DNA from: Actinomadura sp. CNU-125
Lineage (GTDB): Bacteria > Actinomycetota > Actinomycetes > Streptosporangiales > Streptosporangiaceae
NCBI RefSeq assembly: GCF_001942465.1
Contig: NZ_MKJY01000521.1
Coordinates: 1 to 43,934 of the forward strand
Direction of reading: 5' to 3'
DNA length: 43,934 nt
A program made the translations under genes and the position numbers. Of the stretch, positions 25,405-32,804 are shown piece after piece. The notes below the pieces were generated by a model. It searched no databases. It saw only the letters and a program-made list of their open reading frames with translations, and was not told where the DNA came from. Positions within the stretch are counted from its first letter, which is position 1, and every line of letters begins with the position of its first letter.

Positions 25405-25779
25405 TCAGCCGGTGGCCGGTGTGAAGAAGTTGACGAGGTTGCCGTCGGGGTCGCGGAACAGCAGCGACCGGTTGCCCCACGGCATCGTGGTGGGCTCGTT
25501 GACGAAATCGATGACGGACCCCGTGAGCTTCTCGTAGACCCGGTCCACGTCGTCGACCCGGAACTCGACGATCACGCTGTGGTTGTCGGCCGGACGGGCG
25601 GAGCCCGGGGCGAACAGCGGGACGGTACGGGTACCGGCGATCGCAAGCGTGGCGGCGGGCGTCCGGATCTCGGCGAAGTCCTCGGTGGCCCACGCCGCCC
25701 GCATCTCCGTGACCGTCTCGTAGAACTCGACGAGCCGAGCGACGTCGCCGGTGATGACGCGGATCGATACGAAGTCCAT
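25405..25779 (-). CDS. VOC family protein under WYL control
   Basis: The 124-residue protein is a glyoxalase/bleomycin-resistance fold: ITGDVARLVEFYETVTEMRA, SVIVEFRVDDVDRVYEKLTG and NRSLLFRDPDGNLVNFFTP. The start at 25779 has a strong AGGAGG site. It is divergent from the WYL regulator gene and shares an 85-base spacer with a long inverted repeat. In actinobacteria, WYL regulators often control a neighbouring VOC gene; the substrate is unknown. Confidence 0.92.
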   Translation of the reverse strand: MDFVSIRVITGDVARLVEFYETVTEMRAAWATEDFAEIRTPAATLAIAGTRTVPLFAPGSARPADNHSVIVEFRVDDVDRVYEKLTGSVIDFVNEPTTMPWGNRSLLFRDPDGNLVNFFTPATG

Positions 25780-25819
25780 GGCGTTCCTCCTAGGTTCGTG
25801 ACGCCCGCACGCTACGTCG

Positions 25820-25846
25820 GATACTGGACAGAATCGGTCCACTATC
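25820..25846. promoter_or_regulatory. Inverted-repeat operator between VOC and WYL genes
   Basis: GATACTGGAC (25820-25829) and GTCCACTATC (25837-25846) form 10-base arms with one mismatch around a 7-base spacer. It sits midway between the divergent starts at 25779 and 25865. It is the obvious binding site for the WYL regulator. Confidence 0.65.
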
Positions 25847-25864
25847 GGACGTAACCTCGAAGGC

Positions 25865-26827
25865 ATGTCCCGACCCACCGGCCGCGTCCTCACCCTCCTG
25901 GAACTGCTGCAGTCGGGCGGCACCCGGACCATGACCGAGCTCGCCGACCGGCTCGGCGTCGACGGACGCACCGTCCGGCGGTACGTCGACCACCTGACCG
26001 ACCTCGGTATCCCCGTCGAGTCGGTGCGCGGCCGCTACGGCGGCTACCGCCTCGCCCGCGGCTACCGCCTGCCGCCGCTGATGCTCGACGACGACGAAGC
26101 GCTCGCCGTCCTGCTCGGGCTGATCACCGGGCCCGCGGGGGACGCCGCGAGCGAGACCGCCGCGGCGAAGATCCGGCGGGTGCTCCCCGAACGGCTCGCC
26201 CGCAGGCTGGACGCGCTCCCGGAATCCCTCGCGTTCACGAAGCCGTCCGGCGGGTCCGCCCCGCCCGCCGGGACCCTGCTCACGATCTCCGACGCGGTGC
26301 GCCACCGCCGTCCCGTCTCGATCAGGTACACCGACCGCGCCGGCCGCCGCACCGACCGCACGCTGCACCCCCACGGGATCGTCAACCACGCGGGCCGCTG
26401 GTACGTCACCGGCGAAGACCCCGCCGTCGGCGCGGACCGCACCTTCCGCCTCGACCGTCTCGAAGACGCCAGGACCCTGCCCGGCTCGTTCGCCGCACCG
26501 GACGCGCCGGACCCGGCCCGTCGCGTCCTGTCGGGCTTCGCCACGGCGCCCTACCGGCACGAGGTGACCATGCGGATCCACGGGACGGTCGAACAGATCC
26601 GCGCCCGCCTCCCCGCCAGTGTCGCGACCGTCGAAGAAACCACCGCCGAACCGGATCCGGAGGCCGAACGCTGGCTGCGCGTCGAACTGCGGGCCGAACG
26701 CCTCGACTGGCTGCCCGCAGTGCTCGCGGCGCTCGACCGTCCGTTCGTCATCGACCGCCCCGACGAACTACGCGACCGAGTCCTCGCCCTCGCCGACCGC
26801 CTCGCCTCCCACGCCCGCCGAACCTGA
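25865..26827 (+). CDS. WYL domain transcriptional regulator (YafY-like)
   Basis: The 320-residue protein has an N-terminal winged HTH (LTLLELLQSGGTRTMTELAD, GVDGRTVRRYVDHLTDLGIP, GRYGGYRL) and a WYL core (SIRYTDRAGRRTDRTLHPHG, ...NHAGRWYVTGED..., TFRLDRLEDA) plus a C-terminal WCX extension. WYL proteins bind ligands or nucleic acids and act as repressors or activators. It likely regulates the divergent VOC gene and itself through the repeat at 25820-25846. Confidence 0.94.
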   Translation: MSRPTGRVLTLLELLQSGGTRTMTELADRLGVDGRTVRRYVDHLTDLGIPVESVRGRYGGYRLARGYRLPPLMLDDDEALAVLLGLITGPAGDAASETAAAKIRRVLPERLARRLDALPESLAFTKPSGGSAPPAGTLLTISDAVRHRRPVSIRYTDRAGRRTDRTLHPHGIVNHAGRWYVTGEDPAVGADRTFRLDRLEDARTLPGSFAAPDAPDPARRVLSGFATAPYRHEVTMRIHGTVEQIRARLPASVATVEETTAEPDPEAERWLRVELRAERLDWLPAVLAALDRPFVIDRPDELRDRVLALADRLASHARRT

Positions 26828-26837
26828 GGACGAGCGT

Positions 26838-27165
26838 TCAGGTACGGCGCGCGCGCGGAGGCGGACGGCCGAAGCCGTCCAGAACGCCGTGAGGCCGAAC
26901 CCCGGCAGCACGACGAGCGCCGGGTTCACCCAGACCGGGACGGTCTCGGCGGCAGTCCGCGCTCGTCGACGCACACGAGACTGAACGGGAAGCCGCGGTT
27001 GTAGGAGACCGCAGGCATCGCACCGGCATCGGGCCCGTCCGCGACGCACGCTTCGCTCGGTTCGAGGAAACCCGCGTATTCCATCGACGCGTACAGTTAG
27101 AGCAGGACCGCGCCAATGGCCGCGAAGAGGCTGCTCAAGTACAAGGCCCGCGCCGCCCGGTTCAC
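26838..27165 (-). pseudogene. Remnant of a small membrane protein gene
   Basis: From a GTG at 27165 the minus strand reads VNRAARALYLSSLFAAIGAV, which looks like a first membrane helix, then an in-frame TAA (27097-27099), then LYASMEYAGFLEP, DGPDAGAMPAVSYNRGFPFS and LVCVDERGL in the same frame. After a one-base shift it continues VPVWVNPALVVLPGFGLTAF as a second helix. The stop plus frameshift show decay. The 3' end is unclear; a further shift would end it at 26838. It is convergent with the WYL gene. No family name is assigned. Confidence 0.5.
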
Positions 27166-27216
27166 GGCCGCGCGGTGGTCGGTAAGTCGCGGGCACGGTG
27201 CGAGATGCCCGGCACG

Positions 27217-28023
27217 TCAGAACTCATCGAGCCCTCCGACTTGCCCGATCGGGAAGATGTGGCGGGTCGCCGAGCAGATCGTCTCCAACGTGTGGACCGG
27301 CGTCCCCTCGGCCGAATACGACGCCCGCAACACCTGGACGACCCATTCGCCGGGTTCGAGTTCGAGCGTGTCGGCCTCGAACCTGGTTGCCGGACGGGCA
27401 GTGAGCGTCTCCTCGGCATGCCCGAAGGTATAGCCCAAGGCGACGATCGCGGCCTGCAAGGACGGCTTGACGAACTCCGGCTCGGCGATCCGGGTGCCGT
27501 CGAAGAGGTCGGCGCGGAAGTAACTCGTGGCGATGCGGACCGGCACCTCGTTGGCCGTCATCATTTTGCGGCGCGCCAGTATGTCGTCCCCAAGGGCGAC
27601 GTGCAGGCAAGCGGCGACGTGCTCGCTCGCGGGCTCGGTGCCGATGTAGAGCATCCGTCGGCCAGGCGTGATGCCCTGCCGCTCGGCTTCGGTGAGGAAC
27701 AGCGACGCCGAGCCGCGTGTGGCCGGGTCGGTCGGCAACGCGCGCTGCACGATCACGCGCGGCCCCTGGCTGACCGGAGCGGCGGGCGCCTTGGCGGCCG
27801 GCCCCTTGCGCATCTGCGAAACGCGGCCGGGCGTGACACCGAGCGCCTTGGCGATTTCTTCCAGGTTATTGCCGCCCTCACGCGCCTCGGCGATGGCGCC
27901 GCGCCGGATCCGGGCCGCCTCCTCGGTCAGGCCCTGCTGTTCGGTCATGGCGCGGCTGATCGCCCGTGCCCGCTCGATCGGATCGGCAATGGCGGAGATG
28001 TCCTGCAATGTCCTCAGGTCCAC
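27217..28023 (-). CDS. HTH regulator with UTRA-like ligand domain
   Basis: The 268-residue protein combines an unusual N-terminal HTH (about residues 37-75: RRGAIAEAREGGNNLEEIAK, ALGVTPGRVSQMRKG), which reads like a sigma-70 region 4 or YlxM-type helix, with a C-terminal UTRA-like domain (EVPVRIATSYFRADLFDGTR, LELEPGEWVVQVLRASYSAE, TICSATRHIFPIG). UTRA is normally fused to a GntR winged helix. The GTG at 28023 has a GGAGA site; the frame is open to 28098. It lies downstream of DUF397 on the same strand. Ligand and targets unknown. Confidence 0.75.
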   Translation of the reverse strand: MDLRTLQDISAIADPIERARAISRAMTEQQGLTEEAARIRRGAIAEAREGGNNLEEIAKALGVTPGRVSQMRKGPAAKAPAAPVSQGPRVIVQRALPTDPATRGSASLFLTEAERQGITPGRRMLYIGTEPASEHVAACLHVALGDDILARRKMMTANEVPVRIATSYFRADLFDGTRIAEPEFVKPSLQAAIVALGYTFGHAEETLTARPATRFEADTLELEPGEWVVQVLRASYSAEGTPVHTLETICSATRHIFPIGQVGGLDEF

Positions 28024-28105
28024 GTGACCGGCTCTCCGGTTCTTCTGCGGAAGTTGTTGTCGACCGGCCGTCACGCGGGACGACCGGTCGGCGATCAACG
28101 GGACG

Positions 28106-28369
28106 TCACGCGTCTCCGGTGGTCTTGAGGACGCCGACGAGCCGCGCCCACTCCCGCCGTCCGAGCACGATCACGCCCCCGTTCGGGGCCTTGGAGTCTC
28201 GGATGCCGATGGTGTCGTCCGGCGCGACCGTCTCGACGCACTGGCCCCCACTACCGCTGTAGCTGCTCTTCCGCCATGCGGCAATGCCGACCTCGATGCA
28301 GTCGCCGTTGCCGCTGTAGCTGCTTTTACGCCAAGCGGTGTAGGTGAAATCGAGCACGATCACTCCCAT
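28106..28369 (-). CDS. DUF397 protein with duplicated first half
   Basis: The 87-residue protein carries the DUF397 motif (WRKSSYSG...CVE..., IGIRDSKAPNGGVIVL, WARLV). The WRKSSYSG-x4-C(I/V)E segment is present twice (about residues 13-26 and 32-46), as if the N-terminal half had been tandemly duplicated. DUF397 proteins are small partners of XRE-DUF5753 regulators, acting as their antagonists in studied cases. It is 16 bases downstream of such a regulator gene and has an AAGGGA site before ATG 28369. Confidence 0.92.
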   Translation of the reverse strand: MGVIVLDFTYTAWRKSSYSGNGDCIEVGIAAWRKSSYSGSGGQCVETVAPDDTIGIRDSKAPNGGVIVLGRREWARLVGVLKTTGDA

Positions 28370-28385
28370 GCACGTCCCTTCGAGC

Positions 28386-29231
28386 CTAAGGCAAGCCGCT
28401 GGCCACCTGGCGGATCAACCGCTTCGAATCGCTGGTATTCAAGGCGGATGAGAGTAGATGGTCAAATATCAGACTAGCCTGCTTCGTCTCGGTCACTTTC
28501 TCCAAGTAGGCGCAGCCCATGAGGTGCTCCATGTAGAGGACGTCCGGGTAGCCCTCGAAAGCGAAGAGCGTGAAGGGGCCGTCAACGGCGGGATGAACGC
28601 CGGTCGCGTTGGGGAGGACTTGGAGGGAGACGTTGGCCAGATCGGCCATTGTCAGCAGATGCTCCAACTGCGCGCGCATGACGACAGTGCCGCCAACGAG
28701 TCGATGCAGAGTACCTTCGTCGATGATGACGTGTGCGTGAAGAGGTCGCTCGGAGGTTGTCAGCCGCTCCTGGCGTGCAAGGCGGGACTCTAGGGCCCGT
28801 TCGATCTCCTCGGGACTGCGTGGCCGCGAGCCACGGAAAACCGCACGGGCATAGTCAGGGGTCTGAAGGATGCCCGGGATCAGTTGGACTTGGTAGGTGC
28901 GATAACAGGTGGCTTCCGCTTCAAAGGCCAAGTAGTCGCTGAAGCCGGTCTTGAGTACGTCCTCATAGTTGTGCCACCAGCCCCTTTGGCGGGCCTCGCG
29001 GGCGAGTTTGACGAGCTCGGTGCGCTTATCGCCCGTGACGCCGTAGATCTCCAGTAGCTCCATCACCTCGCCGGACGTGATGCGCATCCGGCCGTTCTCC
29101 ATACGGCTGAGCTTGGCGGTGTCCCAGCCGAGTTCGGTGACGACCGTCTCGCCGGTCATGCCTGCGGCGAGGCGGAGGTTCTTCAGCTCACGGGCGACGC
29201 GGCGGCCTCGGACGGTGGGGCGGTACGGCAT
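28386..29231 (-). CDS. XRE family regulator with DUF5753 domain
   Basis: The 281-residue protein has an N-terminal helix-turn-helix (residues 10-65: ELKNLRLAAGMTGETVVTEL, KLSRMENGRMRITSGEV) and a DUF5753 domain (FEAEATCYRTYQVQLIPGIL, QTPDYARAVF, HVIIDEGTLHRLVGG, GPFTLFAFEGYPDVLYMEHL). This is the standard actinobacterial regulator paired with DUF397, here directly downstream. The start at 29231 has a TTGGAG-type site. It is divergent from a gene set with an anti-sigma-like HATPase, a common arrangement around sporulation and secondary metabolism switches. Confidence 0.95.
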   Translation of the reverse strand: MPYRPTVRGRRVARELKNLRLAAGMTGETVVTELGWDTAKLSRMENGRMRITSGEVMELLEIYGVTGDKRTELVKLAREARQRGWWHNYEDVLKTGFSDYLAFEAEATCYRTYQVQLIPGILQTPDYARAVFRGSRPRSPEEIERALESRLARQERLTTSERPLHAHVIIDEGTLHRLVGGTVVMRAQLEHLLTMADLANVSLQVLPNATGVHPAVDGPFTLFAFEGYPDVLYMEHLMGCAYLEKVTETKQASLIFDHLLSSALNTSDSKRLIRQVASGLP

Positions 29232-29240
29232 CTCGTCTCC

Positions 29241-29251
29241 AACAATTTGTT
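29241..29251. promoter_or_regulatory. Small palindrome upstream of the XRE gene
   Basis: AACAA-T-TTGTT is a perfect inverted repeat just 9 bases before the XRE start. The surrounding 29232-29280 is low in GC relative to the window and probably holds the divergent promoters. Binding by the XRE protein is inferred only from position. Confidence 0.35.
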
Positions 29252-29332
29252 TCGGAACTGATTGTGATCAAGGTTGTTGCCTGTGCACAGTGTCACCATA
29301 CGGCTACGGAGCGGGTGAGGGGTGGGAATCTG

Positions 29333-29599
29333 ATGAACGGACCGCCGGAGACGGTGCGGGAGCGGCGCGGGGTGCTGCTGGCCTGGCTTGCCGGGCAGCT
29401 CAACGCGCGGGGGATCACGGCGGAGGTCCTGGACGTGGACGGGGCGGGCATCCTGCGCGCACATGCCAAGTGCGTCCGGCACGTGGCGTGCGTCCCCGTT
29501 CCGCAGCACGACACGTGGGCGTTCGTCTACTCGGGCGGATGGGTGCTCGTGAACGACCCGCTTGCGGCGGACACGGTCGTTCGGGCGGTGGCGCGGTGA
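29333..29599 (+). CDS. Short hypothetical protein before the HATPase gene
   Basis: The 88-residue product from ATG 29333 reads PPETVRERRGVLLAWLAGQL, then VLDVDGAGILRAHAKCVRHV and TWAFVYSGGWVLVNDP. The strong beta-type pattern and the GTGA overlap with the HATPase gene downstream support it as real. An in-frame ATG at 29264 would add 23 residues, but 29333 is preceded by a GGGTGGGA stretch. I do not recognise a family. Confidence 0.65.
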   Translation: MNGPPETVRERRGVLLAWLAGQLNARGITAEVLDVDGAGILRAHAKCVRHVACVPVPQHDTWAFVYSGGWVLVNDPLAADTVVRAVAR

Positions 29600-29997
29600 G
29601 CGTCCAGCAGAAGGAGATTCGCCTACCGGGGCTCGCCGTTGAGGTGTCGGCGGCGCGGCGGTTCGTCCGCGAGGTGCTCGGCGAGCACCCGGGACGGGCG
29701 GACGCCGTCCTGCTCACGTCCGAGATCGGCACGAACGCCGTCGAGCACTCACGCAGCGGACGTCCGGGCGGCTCGTTCCTCGTGAACGTGCGCTGGACGA
29801 TCCGCTGGGCACGCGTCGCGGTCATCGACGACGGGGCCGACGGGGCGCCGTGCCTGCAACGGGTCGGGACGGGTTCGGCGGGCGGGCGCGGTGTCGCGCT
29901 GCTCGACGAACTCGCCGTGCGCTGGGGCTTCAGCCGCCGGTCCACGCGCGGCACCGAAGTCTGGTTCGTCGTCGCGTCCATGGAAGCCGGGTCGTAG
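29596..29997 (+). CDS. RsbW-like ATP-binding protein (anti-sigma type HATPase)
   Basis: The 133-residue protein has the short HATPase_c_2 fold: AARRFVREVLGEHPGRADAV, LLTSEIGTNAVEHSRSGRPG (N box with Asn), VAVIDDGADGAP (G1) and GGRGVALLDELAVRWGF (G2). Such stand-alone kinase-like proteins bind ATP and often inhibit sigma factors by phosphorylating an anti-anti-sigma factor. No partner is encoded nearby. The GTG start overlaps the previous stop. Confidence 0.9.
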   Translation: MSVQQKEIRLPGLAVEVSAARRFVREVLGEHPGRADAVLLTSEIGTNAVEHSRSGRPGGSFLVNVRWTIRWARVAVIDDGADGAPCLQRVGTGSAGGRGVALLDELAVRWGFSRRSTRGTEVWFVVASMEAGS

Positions 29998-30019
29998 AAG
30001 GTCAAGGCCAGGAGCAGGG

Positions 30020-30136
30020 ATGGGCAAGCACGGAAAGAAGCAAGCGTGCGGTGGCAAGGGATGGGTGAAGGTGAACCTGGACAACAAGGAGCAGAAGATC
30101 ACGTGCGGTACCTGTAACGGGACCGGGCAACAGTGA
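30020..30136 (+). CDS. 38-residue zinc-ribbon-like peptide
   Basis: The reading MGKHGKKQACGGKGWVKVNL ends in CGTCNGTGQQ. The CGTCNGTG box is that of DnaJ-type CxxCxGxG repeats, and the first CGGKGW looks like a half-site, so the peptide may bind one zinc ion. A GGAG site is at 30011-30014. It overlaps the next coding start by GTGA. Similar tiny proteins are common in actinobacteria near HATPase genes, but the role is unknown to me. Confidence 0.75.
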   Translation: MGKHGKKQACGGKGWVKVNLDNKEQKITCGTCNGTGQQ

Positions 30137-30588
30137 GCGGGTTCGCGGGGCTTCCGCCCGTTGATCGGCGCCTGTCCTTCGTCTCACACCCGGCATGCGC
30201 GTCCTGGAGATCGGCACGGGGACCGGATACAACGCCGCGTGCCTGGCCGAGTTGGGGGGCCGAAGTGGTTTCGGTCGAGATCGACGCGGAGGTCGCCGAG
30301 CACGCTAGGGCGGCGTTGCGTGCGGCGGGGCGTCCGGACTGGTCGTGATCACCGGGGATGGGGAGGCCGGTGTGCCGGCGCGCGCCGTTCGATCGTGTGC
30401 TGGCCACGGCGGCGGCGCACACCGTCCCCTACGCGTGGGTCGAGCAGACGCGGCCGGGCGGGCTCATCGTCGTGCCTTGGGGGCCGACCATCCACCCGGA
30501 TGAGCCGCTGGCCGCGTTGACGGCTCGATTCGTCCGCGAATCCGGTCGGCTGACGGGCGCGGTTCGCGGGAACCGGCGCCGTGGAGCG
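30133..30588 (+). pseudogene. Decayed PCMT-type methyltransferase
   Basis: Pieces in three frames match a protein-L-isoaspartate methyltransferase-like fold: [17 protein letters not shown], then [20 protein letters not shown] (the SAM-binding GxGxG loop), [20 protein letters not shown], and finally PFDRVLATAAAHTVPYAWVE with RPGGLIVVPWG. At least three frame changes are needed and the C-terminal third is missing; the frame runs into the end of the DUF4132 gene on the other strand. This is a true remnant, coupled to the zinc-ribbon gene by GTGA. Confidence 0.75.
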
Positions 30589-32790
30589 TCAGGCCGTCAG
30601 GCGGGTCAGGTCGTTGATGAGTTCGGACGCGACGGCGGGGTCGAGGTCGCCGAGCGGGATCGGCTTGCCCGAGTAGCGGCCGGGCAGCACGAAGACGTCG
30701 CGGATCTCCTGGTCGGGGAGTTCCTCCGGCGAGTACACCCGGATGCCGGGGCTGAAGAAGACCATCACGTGGCGGCCGTCCCCGGTCATGTGCATGACCT
30801 GGCGGCGGAAGCCGCCGTCCTCCTTGTCGCCGAGTTCCCAGCCGCGCGAGGTCATGCCCGTGATCCGGCCGAAGTGGACGGCCTTGCCGCTGAATCGCGT
30901 GAGTTCGGTCGCCGTCCGTTCGGCGTCGGTCAGGGTGTGGACGGGGCGGGCGAGCTGTTCGAAGGGCTGCAGGATCTCGTAGTCGGCGAACACCTCCGTC
31001 CAGGGTGCGAGGTCGAGGCGGATGGGATGCGGGAGGGTGACGCGTGCGTCGTCGGGCAGGACGAACGCGTCGTCGTGGACGTCGGCGAACGTGCCGTCTT
31101 CGGCGACGCGGAACGCGGTCGAGTCGGCGGACCAGACGAGACGGCGGACGACGTGGCGGAGGAGCGGGTGTTCGGCGAAGATGGTGCGGAACTCGTCGGG
31201 TGTCCACGACCGTCCGGCGACCATCGCGCGTTCGAGCCGCTTCATCTGGTCGGTGGCGACCGCCCGTACTTCCTTCTTGAGGGTGCCGAACCGCTGGTAG
31301 GACGCGGGTGCGAGCTCCGGGTCGTCCTTGACGCCCGGCTTCGGAAGGGTCTTTCGGGTTTTGCCCTCTTCGTCGGTGACGAACGGTTTGAGGTGTTCGT
31401 CGAATCCGACGCGGAAGCTGCGGCGGCCGTAGTCGAGCGTCATCGTGCCTTCGGCGTCGAGGCCGAGGGGCGGGACGAGCCGGTCCGCCAGCTGCTCGGT
31501 GGTGTAGCCGCGCTCGTCCGCGATGCGCTGCAGCGCCGACTTCGCGAACGGCCGGAGGCGCTTCTGGTCGGCGGCCTTCTCGGCGAGCATGTGCAGGTGC
31601 CGCAGCGCGGTGGGCGTCCCGAGCCGGGTGAACAGGCTCAGCACGTTCGTCCCGCCCCGGTTCCAGGTGTCCCAGTTGTCCCAGCGCTTGGCGATCGGGG
31701 CGATCAGGTCGGCGGCGCCGTCGTCGCCGAACCGCAGCAGCGCGTACTGGACGGCCGGGGACGCCCAGCTCTTCGGGGACCGGTCGGCGACGAAGAGCTC
31801 GCGGGCGAACTCGGCCAGCGAGCCGGGGTCGAGCGCGTCGACGACCGGCTGCACCCCGGGATAGGACGGCTGCACGTGCGCGATGGCGAGCAGCGTGATG
31901 AAGTGCCGGGTCGCGGACGCGGGCAGCGCGTGTTCCCGCCCGCGCAGCAGGACCTGCGGCAGTCGCTCGGGCGCGAGTTCCGCGGGGACGTTCGGGAGCG
32001 GGTCGGGGTAGAGGTCGAGCGGGTCGGTGCGCAGCGCGGAGATCGCGGCGGCGGCCTCGTCCCCGTGGTGCCGGGCCGCTTCGACGACCGTGCCGTGCCC
32101 GTGCACCTGGGCGACGAGGCGGAGCGCCTGCTCGGCGCGGTCGCGGGTGGGGCCGGGCTTGCGCAGCGCGGACGGGACGGTCAGCCGCGCGGCGTCGGCC
32201 CCGTGCAGCCGGTACCAGGCTTCCGCCCGGTCCGCGTTCGGGTAGACGCCGAAGTGCTTGACCATGAGCTGGGCGACCTTGGCGTCCAGGTACGGTTCGA
32301 TGCCGTAGATCAGCCGGTCGCTCTTCGCGCGGTGCAGGACGAAGCCGTAGGCGGCGAGTTCGTGGCGTGCGGCGGCGGCCTGGTAGAGGTGGTGCGTGCC
32401 GTAGGCGCGGTAGACGTCCCAGTACCGTTCGTCCGCGAGGAGCTTCTCGCCGTATTCGGGGGGTGCCTGCAGGACGAGCGCGGTGAACGCCCCGCGCGTT
32501 TCCCGTTCGCTCTTCTTCAGGGCCTCGCCGCTCGCGAACGTCTCCGCGAGGGCGTCCCAGTCGGTGTCGTCCGGCAGCGGCTCCACGCCCCCGTACTTCA
32601 GGTCGTAGGTGCCCTTGAGCCACTCCTCGCGCACGCCCGGAGCCCAGCGGACGATCGTCGGTTCCTTCGACGCCTTGAGCTTGAGGACGACCGGTGCCGC
32701 CGTGGGGACCGGGCGCGTCCAGGGCGGGTCGACGAGCAGGGGCGGGAGCGCGCTCGCGGGGGCGTCGGGGAGGCGGGGGGTTTTAGTCAT
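30589..32790 (-). CDS. DUF4132 family protein A
   Basis: The 733-residue protein begins DAPASALPPLLVDPPWTRP and has a helical, HEAT-like first half (ERYWDVYRAYG, VVEAARHHGDEAAAAI, DALDPGSLAEFARELF). The second half carries the DUF4132 pattern: TLDYGRRSFRVGFDEHLKPF, EHPLLRHVVRRLVW, FRVAEDGTFADVHDDAFVLP, LPHPIRL and FADYEILQPFEQLARPVHTL, with GWELGDKEDGG near the end. No signal peptide or membrane helix. E. coli YehI/MolR belong to this family; their function is poorly known. It is the last of three tandem paralogues; its ATG overlaps the stop of a five-codon mini-ORF. Confidence 0.92.
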   Translation of the reverse strand: MTKTPRLPDAPASALPPLLVDPPWTRPVPTAAPVVLKLKASKEPTIVRWAPGVREEWLKGTYDLKYGGVEPLPDDTDWDALAETFASGEALKKSERETRGAFTALVLQAPPEYGEKLLADERYWDVYRAYGTHHLYQAAAARHELAAYGFVLHRAKSDRLIYGIEPYLDAKVAQLMVKHFGVYPNADRAEAWYRLHGADAARLTVPSALRKPGPTRDRAEQALRLVAQVHGHGTVVEAARHHGDEAAAAISALRTDPLDLYPDPLPNVPAELAPERLPQVLLRGREHALPASATRHFITLLAIAHVQPSYPGVQPVVDALDPGSLAEFARELFVADRSPKSWASPAVQYALLRFGDDGAADLIAPIAKRWDNWDTWNRGGTNVLSLFTRLGTPTALRHLHMLAEKAADQKRLRPFAKSALQRIADERGYTTEQLADRLVPPLGLDAEGTMTLDYGRRSFRVGFDEHLKPFVTDEEGKTRKTLPKPGVKDDPELAPASYQRFGTLKKEVRAVATDQMKRLERAMVAGRSWTPDEFRTIFAEHPLLRHVVRRLVWSADSTAFRVAEDGTFADVHDDAFVLPDDARVTLPHPIRLDLAPWTEVFADYEILQPFEQLARPVHTLTDAERTATELTRFSGKAVHFGRITGMTSRGWELGDKEDGGFRRQVMHMTGDGRHVMVFFSPGIRVYSPEELPDQEIRDVFVLPGRYSGKPIPLGDLDPAVASELINDLTRLTA

Positions 32791-32804
32791 GTCTCCTGTT
32801 TCAT
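32787..32804 (-). CDS. Five-codon mini-ORF between DUF4132 B and A
   Basis: ATG AAA CAG GAG ACA TGA (MKQET) starts in the stop codon of DUF4132 B (TGA 32801-32803) and stops in the start codon of DUF4132 A. It contains the CAGGAG ribosome binding site of A. It may only be a by-product of the A binding site, yet a matching ORF precedes DUF4132 C. Translation is not shown. Confidence 0.35.
   Translation of the reverse strand: MKQET

Noticed and set aside
26838..30588. Genomic island with mobile-element borders
   Set aside because: The stretch has several remnants, but no integrase, transposase, tRNA or flanking repeat was found.
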